Below the pieces are notes generated by a model. It saw nothing but the letters and a program-made list of their open reading frames with translations. It was not told where the DNA came from and made no database searches. 64,000 nt of DNA from Streptomyces netropsis (GTDB lineage: Bacteria; Actinomycetota; Actinomycetes; Streptomycetales; Streptomycetaceae): positions 248,001-312,000 of the forward strand of contig NZ_JACHJG010000009.1 of the NCBI RefSeq assembly GCF_014203545.1, in the 5' to 3' direction. Positions 1 to 9,280 of the stretch are shown here, piece by piece. Position 1 is the stretch's first letter, and every line of letters starts with the position of its first letter. Position numbers and translations under genes: made by a program.

Positions 1-1248
1 GAGAACGACGGCAAGAAGCTCCAGGACGTCGTGGGCGGCAGCACCCTGGCCCGTACGCCGGGCTTCGAGAACACCACCACCGTGATCGGCTACCCCTCGG
101 TCGGTCACAACCCGCAGGACCTCCCGGTCCAGTGCACCACGCCCACGGACGCGCTGCCGGGCTTCAACCAGATGCGCATCGACTGCGCGGGCATGTGGGG
201 CGGCGTCTCCGGCGGCCCCTGGTTCTCCAAGATCGACCGGGCGACCGGCACCGGCGAGATCATCGGCAACGTGGGCGGCTACAACGGCGGCGGCCCCGCC
301 GTGCCGAGCAGCGACCCGATGTACAACCGCATCAGCTACAGCCCGATGTACGGCGACCGGTTCTTCCAGCTGTACGACGACGCCGAGCACGGCCGGCACT
401 CCGACCCCGGCCCGTACCGCCAGCCGCAGCTGCCGTTCTCCCTCGGTGGTGCGGAGAAGTGGCAGCAGGCCAAGTTCACGGCCGCCGGCGACTTCACCGG
501 CAGCGGCCGCGGCGATCTGATCGCGGTGTGGGCCGACGGCTCGGCCAGCCTCTTCGAGGGCGCCGAGACCAAGGACGCCAAGCACCCGTTCTCCTCCGAG
601 GTCAAGCTCGCCGGTCCGGGCAGCGTCTGGCAGTACGCGCGCACCATCAGCGCCGGTACCTTCACCGGCAGCGGCACCGACGGCCTCCTCGTGCGCTGGT
701 CCGACGGTGAGCTCACCGAGTACACCCATGTGGACCGCGGCGGTTTCCACGACGAGAAGAAGCTCGCCGACCCCAACGCCGCCTGGAAGAACGCCAAGCT
801 GATCACCTCCGGCCGCTACACGGCCAACGCGCTGCGCGACGACATGGTCGTCGTCTGGGCCAACGGCTCGGTCACGATGTACCCCGACGTCGACACCAAC
901 GCCATCCGCAAGGAGACCCAGCTGGTCGGCGCGAACTCGACGTGGCCCAACGCCACGCAGATCAGCGCCGGCGAGTTCACCGGCAAGGGCACCGGCGACC
1001 TGCTGGTCCGCTGGGGTGACGGCGAGGGCACCATCTACCCCGGCGTCGACGCCGCCGGTCTGCACGGCGAGATCAAGGTCAGGCCCGCCAAGTCCGCGTG
1101 GACCAAGGCCGAGGTGTTCACGGTGGGGTCCTTCTCCCCCGGCAGCCGTCTCAACGACATCCTCGTCCGGTGGACCAACGGCAACCTCAGCATGTACACC
1201 GGCGTCGACGCCGCCGGTACGCACGCAGAGGTCCAGCTCGTCGGCTGA
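1..1248 (+). CDS. Secreted trypsin-like serine protease with C-terminal beta-propeller-like repeats (5' partial)
   Basis: The reading frame is open from the first base, so the start, signal peptide and catalytic His/Asp lie outside the window. The segment GGVSGGPWF (about 210-236) is the GxSGGP nucleophile-serine motif of chymotrypsin-fold proteases. From about 448 the protein changes to five repeats of roughly 52-58 residues, each with a W..A....(A/S)G.(F/Y)....D(L/M)(L/I)V.W..G....Y..VD pattern, resembling FG-GAP/VCBS or tachylectin-like blades. These probably form a binding propeller on an exported enzyme. The architecture is common in Streptomyces exoproteins; the substrate is unknown. 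A strong hairpin follows the stop codon. Confidence 0.8.
   Translation, partial: ENDGKKLQDVVGGSTLARTPGFENTTTVIGYPSVGHNPQDLPVQCTTPTDALPGFNQMRIDCAGMWGGVSGGPWFSKIDRATGTGEIIGNVGGYNGGGPAVPSSDPMYNRISYSPMYGDRFFQLYDDAEHGRHSDPGPYRQPQLPFSLGGAEKWQQAKFTAAGDFTGSGRGDLIAVWADGSASLFEGAETKDAKHPFSSEVKLAGPGSVWQYARTISAGTFTGSGTDGLLVRWSDGELTEYTHVDRGGFHDEKKLADPNAAWKNAKLITSGRYTANALRDDMVVVWANGSVTMYPDVDTNAIRKETQLVGANSTWPNATQISAGEFTGKGTGDLLVRWGDGEGTIYPGVDAAGLHGEIKVRPAKSAWTKAEVFTVGSFSPGSRLNDILVRWTNGNLSMYTGVDAAGTHAEVQLVG
448..1245 (+). repeat. Five in-frame protein repeats of the protease C-terminus
   Basis: Successive units begin near 448, 622, 775, 934 and 1090. Each carries a Trp, an (A/S)G(T/E/D/R/S)(F/Y) turn, a hydrophobic V.W strand, a Gly turn and a Y..VD end. 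Spacing of about 153-174 nt and divergent DNA sequence indicate old, selected protein repeats and not a recent tandem duplication. Confidence 0.75.
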
Positions 1249-1265
1249 TCCGCCGCCCTGCCCTC

Positions 1266-1297
1266 GGGCCGGCTTCCCCCACCGGGGAGGCCGGCCC
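1266..1297 (+). terminator. Hairpin terminator after the protease gene
   Basis: Two 14-nt arms (1266-1279 and 1284-1297) pair with a single mismatch around a 4-nt loop, 18 bases after the stop codon. No U-tract follows, as is usual in Streptomyces. Confidence 0.65.
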
Positions 1298-1318
1298 GTT
1301 GTCGTCCGGCCCCACCCC

Positions 1319-1345
1319 TAATTTGGATTCTAAAAGTCCAATTAG
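1319..1345 (+). promoter_or_regulatory. Candidate NsrR operator before nsrR
   Basis: An AT-rich island in GC-rich DNA contains an imperfect dyad, AATTTGGA-N9-TCCAATT, directly before the ribosome-binding site of the Rrf2 gene. A related AT-rich dyad precedes hmpA. Streptomyces NsrR is known to bind its own promoter and hmpA promoters; assignment here rests on position and symmetry. Confidence 0.55.
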
Positions 1346-1358
1346 CTACGGTGGAGGC

Positions 1359-1820
1359 GTGCGATTGACCAAGAGCACCGACATCGCCCTGCGCATCGCC
1401 ATGCGCCTGGCGGTGACGGGAGACGCCGCGGGCCCCGCGGACACGGCCGCACCGACCACCCGCGAGGTGGCGGGCGCGGTGGGCGTGCCGTACACCCATG
1501 CCGCCAAGGTGGTCAGCAGGCTGCAGCACCTCGGAGTCGTCGAGGCCCGCCGCGGCCGGGGCGGCGGACTCGCCCTGACCACCGCCGGACGCACGGGTTC
1601 GGTCGGCCGGCTGGTGCGCGAGCTGGAGGGGGCCGGCGACGTCGTCGGCTGCGAGGACGACCCGCCCTGCCCGCTGCGTTCCGCCTGCCGGCTGCGCGGC
1701 GCCCTGCGCGCGGCGCAGGAGGCGTTCTTCGCCGCGCTCGACCCGATCACCATCGAGGACCTGGTCGCCGAACCCACCGGCCCGGTCCTGCTGAGCCTCG
1801 GCACCCGCCCGGAGAGCTGA
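1359..1820 (+). CDS. nsrR: NsrR, Rrf2-family [Fe-S] nitric oxide sensor and repressor
   Basis: This 153-residue protein has an N-terminal winged helix (VRLTKSTDIALRI onward, with REVAGAVGVPYTHAAKVVSRL as the recognition region) and three cysteines spaced C-x5-C-x5-C at residues 98, 104 and 110. That spacing matches the cluster ligands of Streptomyces NsrR. GTG at 1359 was chosen because GGTGGAGG lies just before it; a longer upstream frame has no such site and runs through the preceding terminator. It lies next to hmpA, the classic NsrR target, and AT-rich dyads precede both genes. Nitrosylation of the cluster is expected to release repression. Confidence 0.9.
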   Translation: MRLTKSTDIALRIAMRLAVTGDAAGPADTAAPTTREVAGAVGVPYTHAAKVVSRLQHLGVVEARRGRGGGLALTTAGRTGSVGRLVRELEGAGDVVGCEDDPPCPLRSACRLRGALRAAQEAFFAALDPITIEDLVAEPTGPVLLSLGTRPES

Positions 1821-1857
1821 GGATCCCCACCCACGTCACGTCGCGCTTCCACACATC

Positions 1858-1887
1858 CTTAAATACGAGTCTGAGATGCCAATTAAG
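1858..1887 (+). promoter_or_regulatory. Candidate NsrR operator before hmpA
   Basis: A 30-nt AT-rich element begins CTTAA and ends TTAAG, with the GAGTCTGAGATG core between them. It ends 29 bases before the hmpA start codon. The symmetry and its pairing with the site before nsrR support NsrR control. Confidence 0.6.
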
Positions 1888-1916
1888 CGCTCGGACCTGA
1901 ACGACAGGAGTCGCCG

Positions 1917-3107
1917 ATGCTGTCCCCGAAGTCGACCGAGATCGTCCGCGCCACCCTGCCCGCCGTCGGCGGGGCGATCGGCGAGATCACCCCGCTCTTC
2001 TACGACAGGCTGTTCGCCGCCCATCCCGAGCTGCTGCGCGACCTGTTCAACCGGGGCAACCAGGCCAACGGCAGCCAGCGCCAGGCCCTCGCGGGCGCCA
2101 TCGCCGCCTTCGCCACCGCCCTCGTCGAGCACCCCGAGGCCCGCCCCGACGCGATGCTCTCCCGCATCGCCCACAAGCACGCCTCGCTCGGCATCACGCC
2201 CGAGCAGTACCCGCTCGTCCAGAAGCACCTGTTCGCCGCCATCGCCGAGGTGCTCGGCGACGCGGTCACCGCCGAGGTCGCCGCGGCCTGGGACGAGGTG
2301 TACTGGCTGATGGCGAACGCCCTCATCGCCATCGAGGCCCGGCTGTACGAGCGGGCGGGCACCCCCGACGGCGACGTGTGGTTCCCCTGCCGCGTCGTCG
2401 CCCGTCTGACGGAGACCGCCGAGGTGGCCACCTTCCTCGTCCGCCCGCTGGACGGGCGCCCGATACCCGCCGCCCGCCCGGGCCAGTACGTCTCCGTCCA
2501 GGTCGAACTCCCCGACGGCGCACGACAGATCCGCCAGTACAGCCTTTCCGGCCACCCGGACGACGCCCTGAGCTTCTCCGTCAAGCGCGTCACCGGCACC
2601 CCGGACGGCGAGGTGTCCAACCACCTCCACGACCACGTCGGCGTGGGTGCGGTCCTGACCGTCAGCGCCCCCTTCGGCGACGTCACGCTCGCCGACGGCG
2701 ACTCCCCCGTACTGCTCGCCTCCGCGGGCATCGGCTGCACCCCCATGACGGGGATGCTCTCCCACCTCGCCGCCACCGGCTCGACCCGTCGGGTCATCAG
2801 CGTGCACGCCGACCACAGCGAGGCCACCCACGCCTTCCGCGAGGACCTCGCCCAGCTCACCGGCAAGCTCCCGAACGCGGTCGCACACGTCTGGTACGAG
2901 CGGCCGGAGGGCTCCTGGCCCGCCGAGCGGACCGGCCGGGCGGACTTCTCCCGCCTCGACATCCCCGCCGGCACCACCGGCTACCTCTGCGGCCCGCTCC
3001 CCTTCCTCCGCTCGGCCCGCGCCCAGTTGCTGACGGCGGGCGTCGCCGCCGCCGACATCCACTACGAGGTCTTCGGCCCCGACCTGTGGCTGGGCGAGGC
3101 CGGGTGA
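1917..3107 (+). CDS. hmpA: Flavohaemoglobin / nitric oxide dioxygenase HmpA
   Basis: The 396-residue protein has the usual flavohaemoglobin length and order: a globin domain (about 1-140, proximal haem His near residue 86 in IAHKHASLG), an FAD-binding beta barrel with RQYSLS, and an NAD-binding domain with ASAGIGCTPM and a C-terminal VFGPDLW. It oxidises NO to nitrate with O2 and NAD(P)H in the cytoplasm. ATG at 1917 follows ACAGGAG at good spacing. It is the expected partner of the adjacent nsrR and should be induced by NO. Confidence 0.95.
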   Translation: MLSPKSTEIVRATLPAVGGAIGEITPLFYDRLFAAHPELLRDLFNRGNQANGSQRQALAGAIAAFATALVEHPEARPDAMLSRIAHKHASLGITPEQYPLVQKHLFAAIAEVLGDAVTAEVAAAWDEVYWLMANALIAIEARLYERAGTPDGDVWFPCRVVARLTETAEVATFLVRPLDGRPIPAARPGQYVSVQVELPDGARQIRQYSLSGHPDDALSFSVKRVTGTPDGEVSNHLHDHVGVGAVLTVSAPFGDVTLADGDSPVLLASAGIGCTPMTGMLSHLAATGSTRRVISVHADHSEATHAFREDLAQLTGKLPNAVAHVWYERPEGSWPAERTGRADFSRLDIPAGTTGYLCGPLPFLRSARAQLLTAGVAAADIHYEVFGPDLWLGEAG

Positions 3108-3163
3108 ACTCCCGCACCCGCCCCAAGGACCCCAACAATCAAGCCAGTCCGGGGCGATCAATC

Positions 3164-3225
3164 GTTACCCAGGCGTAACTCGCCCGTCTATTACCCCGGG
3201 TAAACAAACGAGGTTACCGTCGGGT
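3164..3225 (+). promoter_or_regulatory. Cluster of GTTAC(C)-type dyads before the secreted hydrolase
   Basis: Within 60 bases there are GTTAC-N6-GTAAC (3164-3179), the perfect palindrome TTACCC-C-GGGTAA (3191-3203) and a further GGTTACC half-site. Repeated dyads just ahead of one gene suggest an operator for an unidentified regulator. Confidence 0.45.
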
Positions 3226-3282
3226 CACTTTGCATCGGCGTGCCGTACCCCACCCCTCACGGCACCGACGTCAGGAGTGCCC

Positions 3283-4878
3283 GTGCGACACCCTCGACAG
3301 GCCCTGCGCACCACGGCCGTCGGCGCCGCCTGCGCCGCACTGCTCGCCGTCACGTCCCTCGGGCCCGCGCTCGCCGCCCCGCAGCGCGGGCCCGCCGCCG
3401 TGGCACGACAAGCGGCGGCGGCGAGCGTCCGGTTCACCGACATACCCGGCTCCGGCGGCATCACCCTCAAGGGCAACGTCTTCACCCCCCGCGACGCCGA
3501 CGGCTCGCGCCGCTACCCGGTGATCGTGCTGCCCACCAGCTGGGCCATGCCGCAGCTCGAATACATCGCCCAGGCCAAGCAGCTCGCCGACTCCGGTTAC
3601 GTCGTGGTCAGTTACACCTCGCGCGGCTTCTGGCTCTCGGGCGGGAAGATCGAGACGGCCGGGCCGCCGGACATCGCCGATGCCTCCAAGGTCATCGACT
3701 GGGCGCTCGCCAACACCCCGGCCGACCCGGCGCGGATCGGCATGGCCGGGATCTCCTACGGGGCGGGCATCAGCCTGCTGACCTCCGGCTTCGACAAGCG
3801 GATCAAGGCCGTGGTCGCGATGAGCGGCTGGGCCGATCTCATCGAGTCCATCTACGGCGACCGCACCCAGCACCGTCAGGCCGCCGAACTGCTCGGCGGC
3901 CTGGGCGCGCTGACCGGGCGGCCGGGCGAGGAGTTGCAGGGGATCCTGAAGGACTTCCTCGGCTCGGACCTGACCAAGGAGAAGGAGATGCTCGCGTGGG
4001 GCGCCAAGCGCTCCCCCGCCACCTACCTCAAGGACATCAACGCGAACGGCGCCGCCATCATGCTGGGCAACGCCTGGGGCGACACGGTCTTCCCGCCCGA
4101 CCAGTACGCGAAGTTCTACGAGCGGCTCACCGGCCCCAAGCGGCTGGAACTCCGCCCCGGCGACCACGCCACCGCCGAGGGCACCGGGCTGTTCGGCCTG
4201 CCCAACGACGTCTGGGCCAACGCCCACCGCTGGTTCGACCACCACCTCAAGGGCGCGGCCAACGGCATCGACCGCGAGCAGCCCGTACAGCTGAAGTCCC
4301 GGACCGGCGGCGGCTACGAGTCCTATGCCGACTGGGCGGCCGTGGAGCGGACGCGGCGCACCCTGCCGCTGGAGGGCGCGAGAAACATCCGTGCGGGCGT
4401 CGACTCGGGCGCGAACGGCGGCACCGCCCTGCTGTCCAACGTCCTCGACCAGTTCCTGAAGCTGCCGCCGATGGTCTCGGTGCCGCTGCTGCCACGGTCG
4501 TTCGCCGCCGTGTGGCAGTCCGACCGCTACGCCGCGGTGCAGCGCGTGCGGGGCAGCGCGCGGCTGCACACCACGCTCACGAGCGACAAGGAGAGCGGCA
4601 CGGTGGTCGCCTACCTCTACGACGTGGGGCCGCTGGGGGTGGGCAAGCTGGTCAGCCACGCCCCCTACACCTTCCACGGCAAGACCCCGGGCCGGCCCTT
4701 CGGCGTCGATCTGAAGCTGCTCGCGACCTCCTACGACGTCCCGGCCGGCCACCGGCTCGCGCTCGTGGTCGACACGGTGGACCCGCTCTACATCGAACAC
4801 AACCCGGCCGGCGCGCGGCTCGGCTTCTCCTCCCCGAAGGAGGACCCGTCGGCGCTGTCGATCCCCGTCCGGGAGTAG
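3283..4878 (+). CDS. Secreted CocE/NonD-type alpha/beta hydrolase (peptidase S15-like)
   Basis: A basic start, hydrophobic stretch and ALA/AP cleavage region form a Sec-type signal peptide. The catalytic domain shows the nucleophile elbow GISYGAG, an Asp loop in GNAWGDTVFPP and a His loop in GDHATAEGTG. The C-terminal 170 residues resemble the jelly-roll domain of X-Pro dipeptidyl-peptidase/CocE esterases, with VPAGHRLALVVDTVDP. Length (531 residues) fits the family. GTG at 3283 is preferred to GTG at 3277 because AGGAG (3273-3277) is then spaced properly. The substrate, ester or acyl-peptide, cannot be read from sequence. Confidence 0.8.
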   Translation: MRHPRQALRTTAVGAACAALLAVTSLGPALAAPQRGPAAVARQAAAASVRFTDIPGSGGITLKGNVFTPRDADGSRRYPVIVLPTSWAMPQLEYIAQAKQLADSGYVVVSYTSRGFWLSGGKIETAGPPDIADASKVIDWALANTPADPARIGMAGISYGAGISLLTSGFDKRIKAVVAMSGWADLIESIYGDRTQHRQAAELLGGLGALTGRPGEELQGILKDFLGSDLTKEKEMLAWGAKRSPATYLKDINANGAAIMLGNAWGDTVFPPDQYAKFYERLTGPKRLELRPGDHATAEGTGLFGLPNDVWANAHRWFDHHLKGAANGIDREQPVQLKSRTGGGYESYADWAAVERTRRTLPLEGARNIRAGVDSGANGGTALLSNVLDQFLKLPPMVSVPLLPRSFAAVWQSDRYAAVQRVRGSARLHTTLTSDKESGTVVAYLYDVGPLGVGKLVSHAPYTFHGKTPGRPFGVDLKLLATSYDVPAGHRLALVVDTVDPLYIEHNPAGARLGFSSPKEDPSALSIPVRE

Positions 4879-4896
4879 GGCCGACCTCAGGCAGAA

Positions 4897-4975
4897 GAAG
4901 CCCGCTGGGGGCACCTCCCAGCGGTAGCTGGGGGAGATTGAGGACACCGCCGCGCAGCGGAGGTGCACACGACAC
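4897..4975 (+). repeat. Dispersed Streptomyces intergenic repeat, copy A
   Basis: A GCTGGGGGCACCTCCCAGC hairpin is followed by ATTGAGGACACCGCCGCGC and adjacent bases. Positions 4937-4973 match the reverse complement of 48121-48157 at 35 of 37 bases. It lies between convergent genes and may act as a bidirectional terminator. Confidence 0.7.
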
Positions 4976-5020
4976 GGCCCGCAGGGCCAAACACACGCCC
5001 GCCAAGACCGGCGGCCAGGA

Positions 5021-5884
5021 TTAGACCTGCGGGCCGACGCCAGGCAACAACGTGCCGGGCTCGGCGTCGGCGACCTCGACCGCCTCCGTCTTGGGGTTGC
5101 GCTTCTGCCGCTTGGAGATCCAGTTGGCGAACCAGGACAGCAGCATGCACATCCCGATGTAGATCGGCGAGATGATCATGACGACGGGGATGAACGGCAG
5201 GTCGTAGTTGAGGTTGCCGGCGATGAGCTTGCCGGCGTGCAGGAACTCCTCGTAGGTGATGAGGAAGCCGAGCGAGGTGTCCTTCAGGGCGACGACGAGC
5301 TGGCTGATGATGGTCGGCAGCATCGCGCGCAGGGCCTGGGGCACCAGGACGTAGGACATCACCTGCGTCTTGTACATGCCCAGCGAGTACGCCGCCTCCC
5401 GCTGGCCGCGCTCGACGGAGTTCACGCCCGTGCGGAAGACCTCCGCGAGAACGGAGCCGTTGTAGAGGGTCAGCCCGGTGACGAGGGCGGGCAGCGGCTG
5501 GACCTTGAGCGCGACGAAGATGAAGAAGATCATCACCAGCACCGGCATGGCCCGGAAGAACTCCACGACGAGCGTGGCGACCCAGCGCAGCGGCCGGTGG
5601 ACCGAGAGCCGGCCGCAGGCGAGCAGCCCGCCGAGGGCGAGGGAGAGCACCGCGGCGTAGGCGAAGGCCTTCAGGGTGTTCCCGAGACCGCGCAGCAGCA
5701 GTTCCTGGATGCCCTCGTACTCGAAGGGCCGCCATTTCGCGGCCGTGAACTGGTTGGTGTCGAAGAGGAGATAGAGGATCCAGCCGAGCAGAGCGAGGAT
5801 CACGGCGGTCGAGACCAGGCCGTAGACGAAGTGCCGACGCCGGGTCAGGGGGCCGGGGACGTCGTACAACGCGGTACTGGTCAT
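5021..5884 (-). CDS. gluD: Glutamate-type ABC transporter permease (GluD-like)
   Basis: A 287-residue inner-membrane protein with several hydrophobic segments and the polar amino-acid transporter EAA loop (about EVFRTGVNSVERGQREAAYSLGM). It starts with ATG at 5884, overlapping the gluC stop by four bases (ATGA), which implies translational coupling. It is longer than GluC, with an N-terminal helix and a charged C-terminal tail. It pairs with GluC to form the channel. An in-frame upstream extension overlaps gluC and is rejected. Confidence 0.88.
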   Translation of the reverse strand: MTSTALYDVPGPLTRRRHFVYGLVSTAVILALLGWILYLLFDTNQFTAAKWRPFEYEGIQELLLRGLGNTLKAFAYAAVLSLALGGLLACGRLSVHRPLRWVATLVVEFFRAMPVLVMIFFIFVALKVQPLPALVTGLTLYNGSVLAEVFRTGVNSVERGQREAAYSLGMYKTQVMSYVLVPQALRAMLPTIISQLVVALKDTSLGFLITYEEFLHAGKLIAGNLNYDLPFIPVVMIISPIYIGMCMLLSWFANWISKRQKRNPKTEAVEVADAEPGTLLPGVGPQV

Positions 5885-6525
5885 CGGGCCACTCCGTAGC
5901 GCTTCTCCAGCACGTTGAAGATCGCGCTGATGGTCAGGGTCACGATCAGATAGCCGACGGCGATCCAGATGAAGGACCAGATGATGCTGTAGCCCATCTC
6001 GTTGAGCGGTTTGTACACGCCGAGCAGCTCGGTGACGCTGAACGAACCGGCGATCGCCGAGTTCTTGGCGAGCGCGATCAGCGTCGAGCCGATCGGCGGG
6101 ATGACGGACCGGAAGGCCTGCGGCAGGACGACGTCGCCGAGTGTCTGCGCGAAGGTCATGCCGAGGCTGCGGGCCGCCTCGCCCTGTCCGGTGGGCACGG
6201 TGTTGATGCCGGAGCGCACCGCCTCGCAGATGAACGCCGAGGTGTAGCAGCCGAGGGCGAGGACCGCGAAGAGCTGGAACGGCAGCACGACGCCGAAGCG
6301 CGGCAGGCCGAGCAGCACGGCGAAGAAGAGCAGGGTGAGCGGGGTGTTGCGCAGCACGTCCACCCATACCGTGCCGAAGACGCGCAGCGAGCCGACGGGC
6401 GCGACCCGGAAGGAGGCCATCACGAAGCCGAGGACCAGGGCGAGCAGGGAGGCGTAGACGGTCAGCTCGACGGTGCCGAGCAGACCTTCGCCGTAGAGGG
6501 AGAAGTTGTCAATGAGTACGTTCAT
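5881..6525 (-). CDS. gluC: Glutamate-type ABC transporter permease (GluC-like)
   Basis: The 214-residue His/Glu/Gln/Arg-type permease has about five transmembrane segments and an EAA motif (EAVRSGINTVPTGQGEAARSLGM). It sits between the binding protein and gluD in the standard gluABCD order. ATG at 6525 lies 57 bases after the gluB stop. Confidence 0.9.
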   Translation of the reverse strand: MNVLIDNFSLYGEGLLGTVELTVYASLLALVLGFVMASFRVAPVGSLRVFGTVWVDVLRNTPLTLLFFAVLLGLPRFGVVLPFQLFAVLALGCYTSAFICEAVRSGINTVPTGQGEAARSLGMTFAQTLGDVVLPQAFRSVIPPIGSTLIALAKNSAIAGSFSVTELLGVYKPLNEMGYSIIWSFIWIAVGYLIVTLTISAIFNVLEKRYGVAR

Positions 6526-6582
6526 CGAGGGGACCTACCGGTGTCGTGCCGAGCAAGCCGTGTGTACTGCATCCAGGAGTCC

Positions 6583-7527
6583 TCACCCGGCGGGGTAGCG
6601 GTCGACGGGCGGCGGCGGTGGGGCGGGCACCCCGGACAGGCCGAGGGTCGCGTCGTACGCCTTCTTCCAGTCGCCGTTCTTCTCGTGCGCCACGAGTGCG
6701 TCGTCGAGGGCGAAGCGCAGGGCGTTGTCGCCGCGGGGGACGCCGATGCCGTAGGGCTCCTTGGAGAACGGCTTTCCGACGACCTTGAGCTCGGTGGGCA
6801 CCTTGGCGGCGTAGCCCATGAGGATGGTGTCGTCGGTGGTGACGGCGTCCACCTGGAGGCTGAGCAGGTTGTCCACGCAGATCGAGTACGTGTCGTAGGC
6901 GACGGCGACGGCCTTGGGGTACTCGCGCTCGATGCGCTGGAGCGGGGTGGAGCCGGCGGCCGAGCAGACCTTCTTGCCGTCCAGGTCCTGCGGTCCGTCG
7001 ATGTCGGTGTCCTTGGCCCGGACGAGCAGCGACTGACCGGCGATGTAGTACGGCCCGGCGAAGCCGACCTGACGTTTGCGCAGGTCGTTGATGGTGTAGG
7101 TGCCGACGTAGTAGTCGATCTGGCCGTTCTGGAGCGCGGTCTCGCGGTTGGCCGAGGCGACCGTGCGGAAGACGATGGTCTTGGGGTCGAAGCCCAGGGA
7201 GGCGGACATCATCCTGGCGATCTCGATGTCGAAGCCGGAGTAGAGCCCGCTCGCGGGGTCCTTCTCGCCCAGGTAGGGCTGGTCCTCCTTGACGCCGACG
7301 ACGAGGTGTCCGCGGTTCTTCGCCTTCCGCCAGGTGGGAGAGTCGGGCAGCTGGAAGCCGGTGTCGACCTGATAGACGGGGAGCTGGTCGGGCTGCGGGC
7401 CCTTGACGGGCGGGCTGCCCTCCTTGCCGCAGGCGGTGGCCAGCAGGGCCAGGGCGGCGAGCGCCAGGGCCGCGGCGCACCGGCGGGTGCGCCCGAAGTC
7501 GCGTCGCCGCGTGTCGTTGCGTCTCAT
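6583..7527 (-). CDS. gluB: Glutamate-binding lipoprotein (GluB-like)
   Basis: This 314-residue periplasmic-type binding protein begins with a twin-arginine-rich, hydrophobic leader ending in LLATAC, a lipobox-like site that would anchor it to the membrane through Cys. The mature part is a family-3 solute-binding domain (VGVKEDQPYLGEKD; GFDIEIARMMSASLGF; YYVGTYTINDLRKRQVGFAGPYY). The C-terminus has an odd proline run (VPAPPPPPVDR). A GTG six bases upstream is an alternative start. Specificity for Glu/Gln/Asp is inferred from gene order. Confidence 0.88.
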   Translation of the reverse strand: MRRNDTRRRDFGRTRRCAAALALAALALLATACGKEGSPPVKGPQPDQLPVYQVDTGFQLPDSPTWRKAKNRGHLVVGVKEDQPYLGEKDPASGLYSGFDIEIARMMSASLGFDPKTIVFRTVASANRETALQNGQIDYYVGTYTINDLRKRQVGFAGPYYIAGQSLLVRAKDTDIDGPQDLDGKKVCSAAGSTPLQRIEREYPKAVAVAYDTYSICVDNLLSLQVDAVTTDDTILMGYAAKVPTELKVVGKPFSKEPYGIGVPRGDNALRFALDDALVAHEKNGDWKKAYDATLGLSGVPAPPPPPVDRYPAG

Positions 7528-7544
7528 GAGCACGGTACCCCCGC

Positions 7545-8288
<744 letters not shown>

Positions 8289-8408
8289 ACCCAGCCCTAC
8301 CCACTCTCAGCTGTCTCGCAGTCGACGCAAACTATCCATCTCAATACGGGACTTCACTGGAGACACGCACACATACGGGTATTCACACTGCATAAACCGC
8401 CATTTGCC

Positions 8409-8439
8409 CTAGGTACACAGATGGAGCCTGGGTACCTAG
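8409..8439. promoter_or_regulatory. Palindromic operator candidate between gluA and the GntR gene
   Basis: Perfect 8-bp arms CTAGGTAC (8409-8416) and GTACCTAG (8432-8439) are separated by 15 bases, 45 bases before the GntR start and 120 bases before gluA. A site for the adjacent regulator is likely; control of gluA is a guess. Confidence 0.5.
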
Positions 8440-8483
8440 CCTGTGGGGGCCGACTGGGGGAACAGTGGGGGAAGGAGCCCGGT

Positions 8484-9239
8484 GTGGGCGACAGCAGGCC
8501 CGTCTACCAGCGCATCGCGGACGATCTGCGGCAGCGCATCGACGAGGGCTCCCTCGCCGTGGGCGATCGCATACCCTCCCGCTCCGAGCTCAAGCGGACC
8601 TACGCGGCCAGCGATCAGACCGTGGACCGCGCGGTGCGGGTGCTGAAGGCCGCCGGGTACGCGGAAGGGCAGTTCGGGCGGGGCGTGTTCGTCACCGACC
8701 GGGCGCCGCTGGGCTCCCTGCTCCGCTCGACCGGCGCGGTCGACTCGCCCTTCGCCGCCCGCATCACCGCCCGGGACACCGCACTGACCTGGCTGACCTG
8801 GGAAGCCTCCTCCAGCGAGACCGCCGCCCCGGAGCCGATCGCCGAGCGGCTGGGCATCGGGCCGGGTGAGCCGGTGCTGTGCACCCAGTACGAGTACCTG
8901 GCCAACCGGCACCCGGTCCAGCTCGCCACCAGCTGGGAGCCCCTCACCATCACCGAGGGCACCGACGTCGCCCACCCCGAGCGGGGGCCGTACGCGCGGC
9001 GTGGGGTGCGCGGCCGGCTCGCGGCCATCGGCGTCCGGGTCGTCCGGGCGCGGGAGCTCGTCGGCTCACGACCGGCGACCACGCCCGAGGCCGAGGCGCT
9101 CGGCTGCGCGGCCGGCAGTTGCGTCACCGTCGTCGAGCGCACCCACTTCGACGGCGACGACCGGGCCGTGGAGACCTCCGACATCGTGGTGCGCGCCGAC
9201 CGCTGGCGGCTGGAGTACGACATTCCGTTCATTAGCTGA
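8484..9239 (+). CDS. GntR/HutC-family transcriptional regulator
   Basis: A 251-residue protein with an N-terminal winged helix (QRIADDLRQRIDEGSLAVGDRIPSR) and a C-terminal UTRA-type effector domain (ERLGIGPGEPVLCTQYEYL; VVERTHFDGDDRAVETSDIVVR). GTG at 8484 is placed by GGAAGGAG six bases upstream; a longer upstream frame lacks a start signal. It is transcribed away from gluABCD across a palindrome, so it may control its own gene and perhaps the importer. The ligand is unknown. Confidence 0.83.
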   Translation: MGDSRPVYQRIADDLRQRIDEGSLAVGDRIPSRSELKRTYAASDQTVDRAVRVLKAAGYAEGQFGRGVFVTDRAPLGSLLRSTGAVDSPFAARITARDTALTWLTWEASSSETAAPEPIAERLGIGPGEPVLCTQYEYLANRHPVQLATSWEPLTITEGTDVAHPERGPYARRGVRGRLAAIGVRVVRARELVGSRPATTPEAEALGCAAGSCVTVVERTHFDGDDRAVETSDIVVRADRWRLEYDIPFIS

Positions 9240-9280
9240 AGCAGAGGCGCCCCGTGGGCCCCGTGGCACGGGCGGCCGCG

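Noticed and set aside
1836..3161. 441-codon minus-strand frame opposite hmpA
   Set aside because: Antisense shadow of a well-supported flavohaemoglobin gene; Gly/Arg/Val-rich composition and no ribosome-binding site.
3271..4968. 565-codon minus-strand frame opposite the secreted hydrolase
   Set aside because: Same codon-position shadow effect; no domain recognisable.
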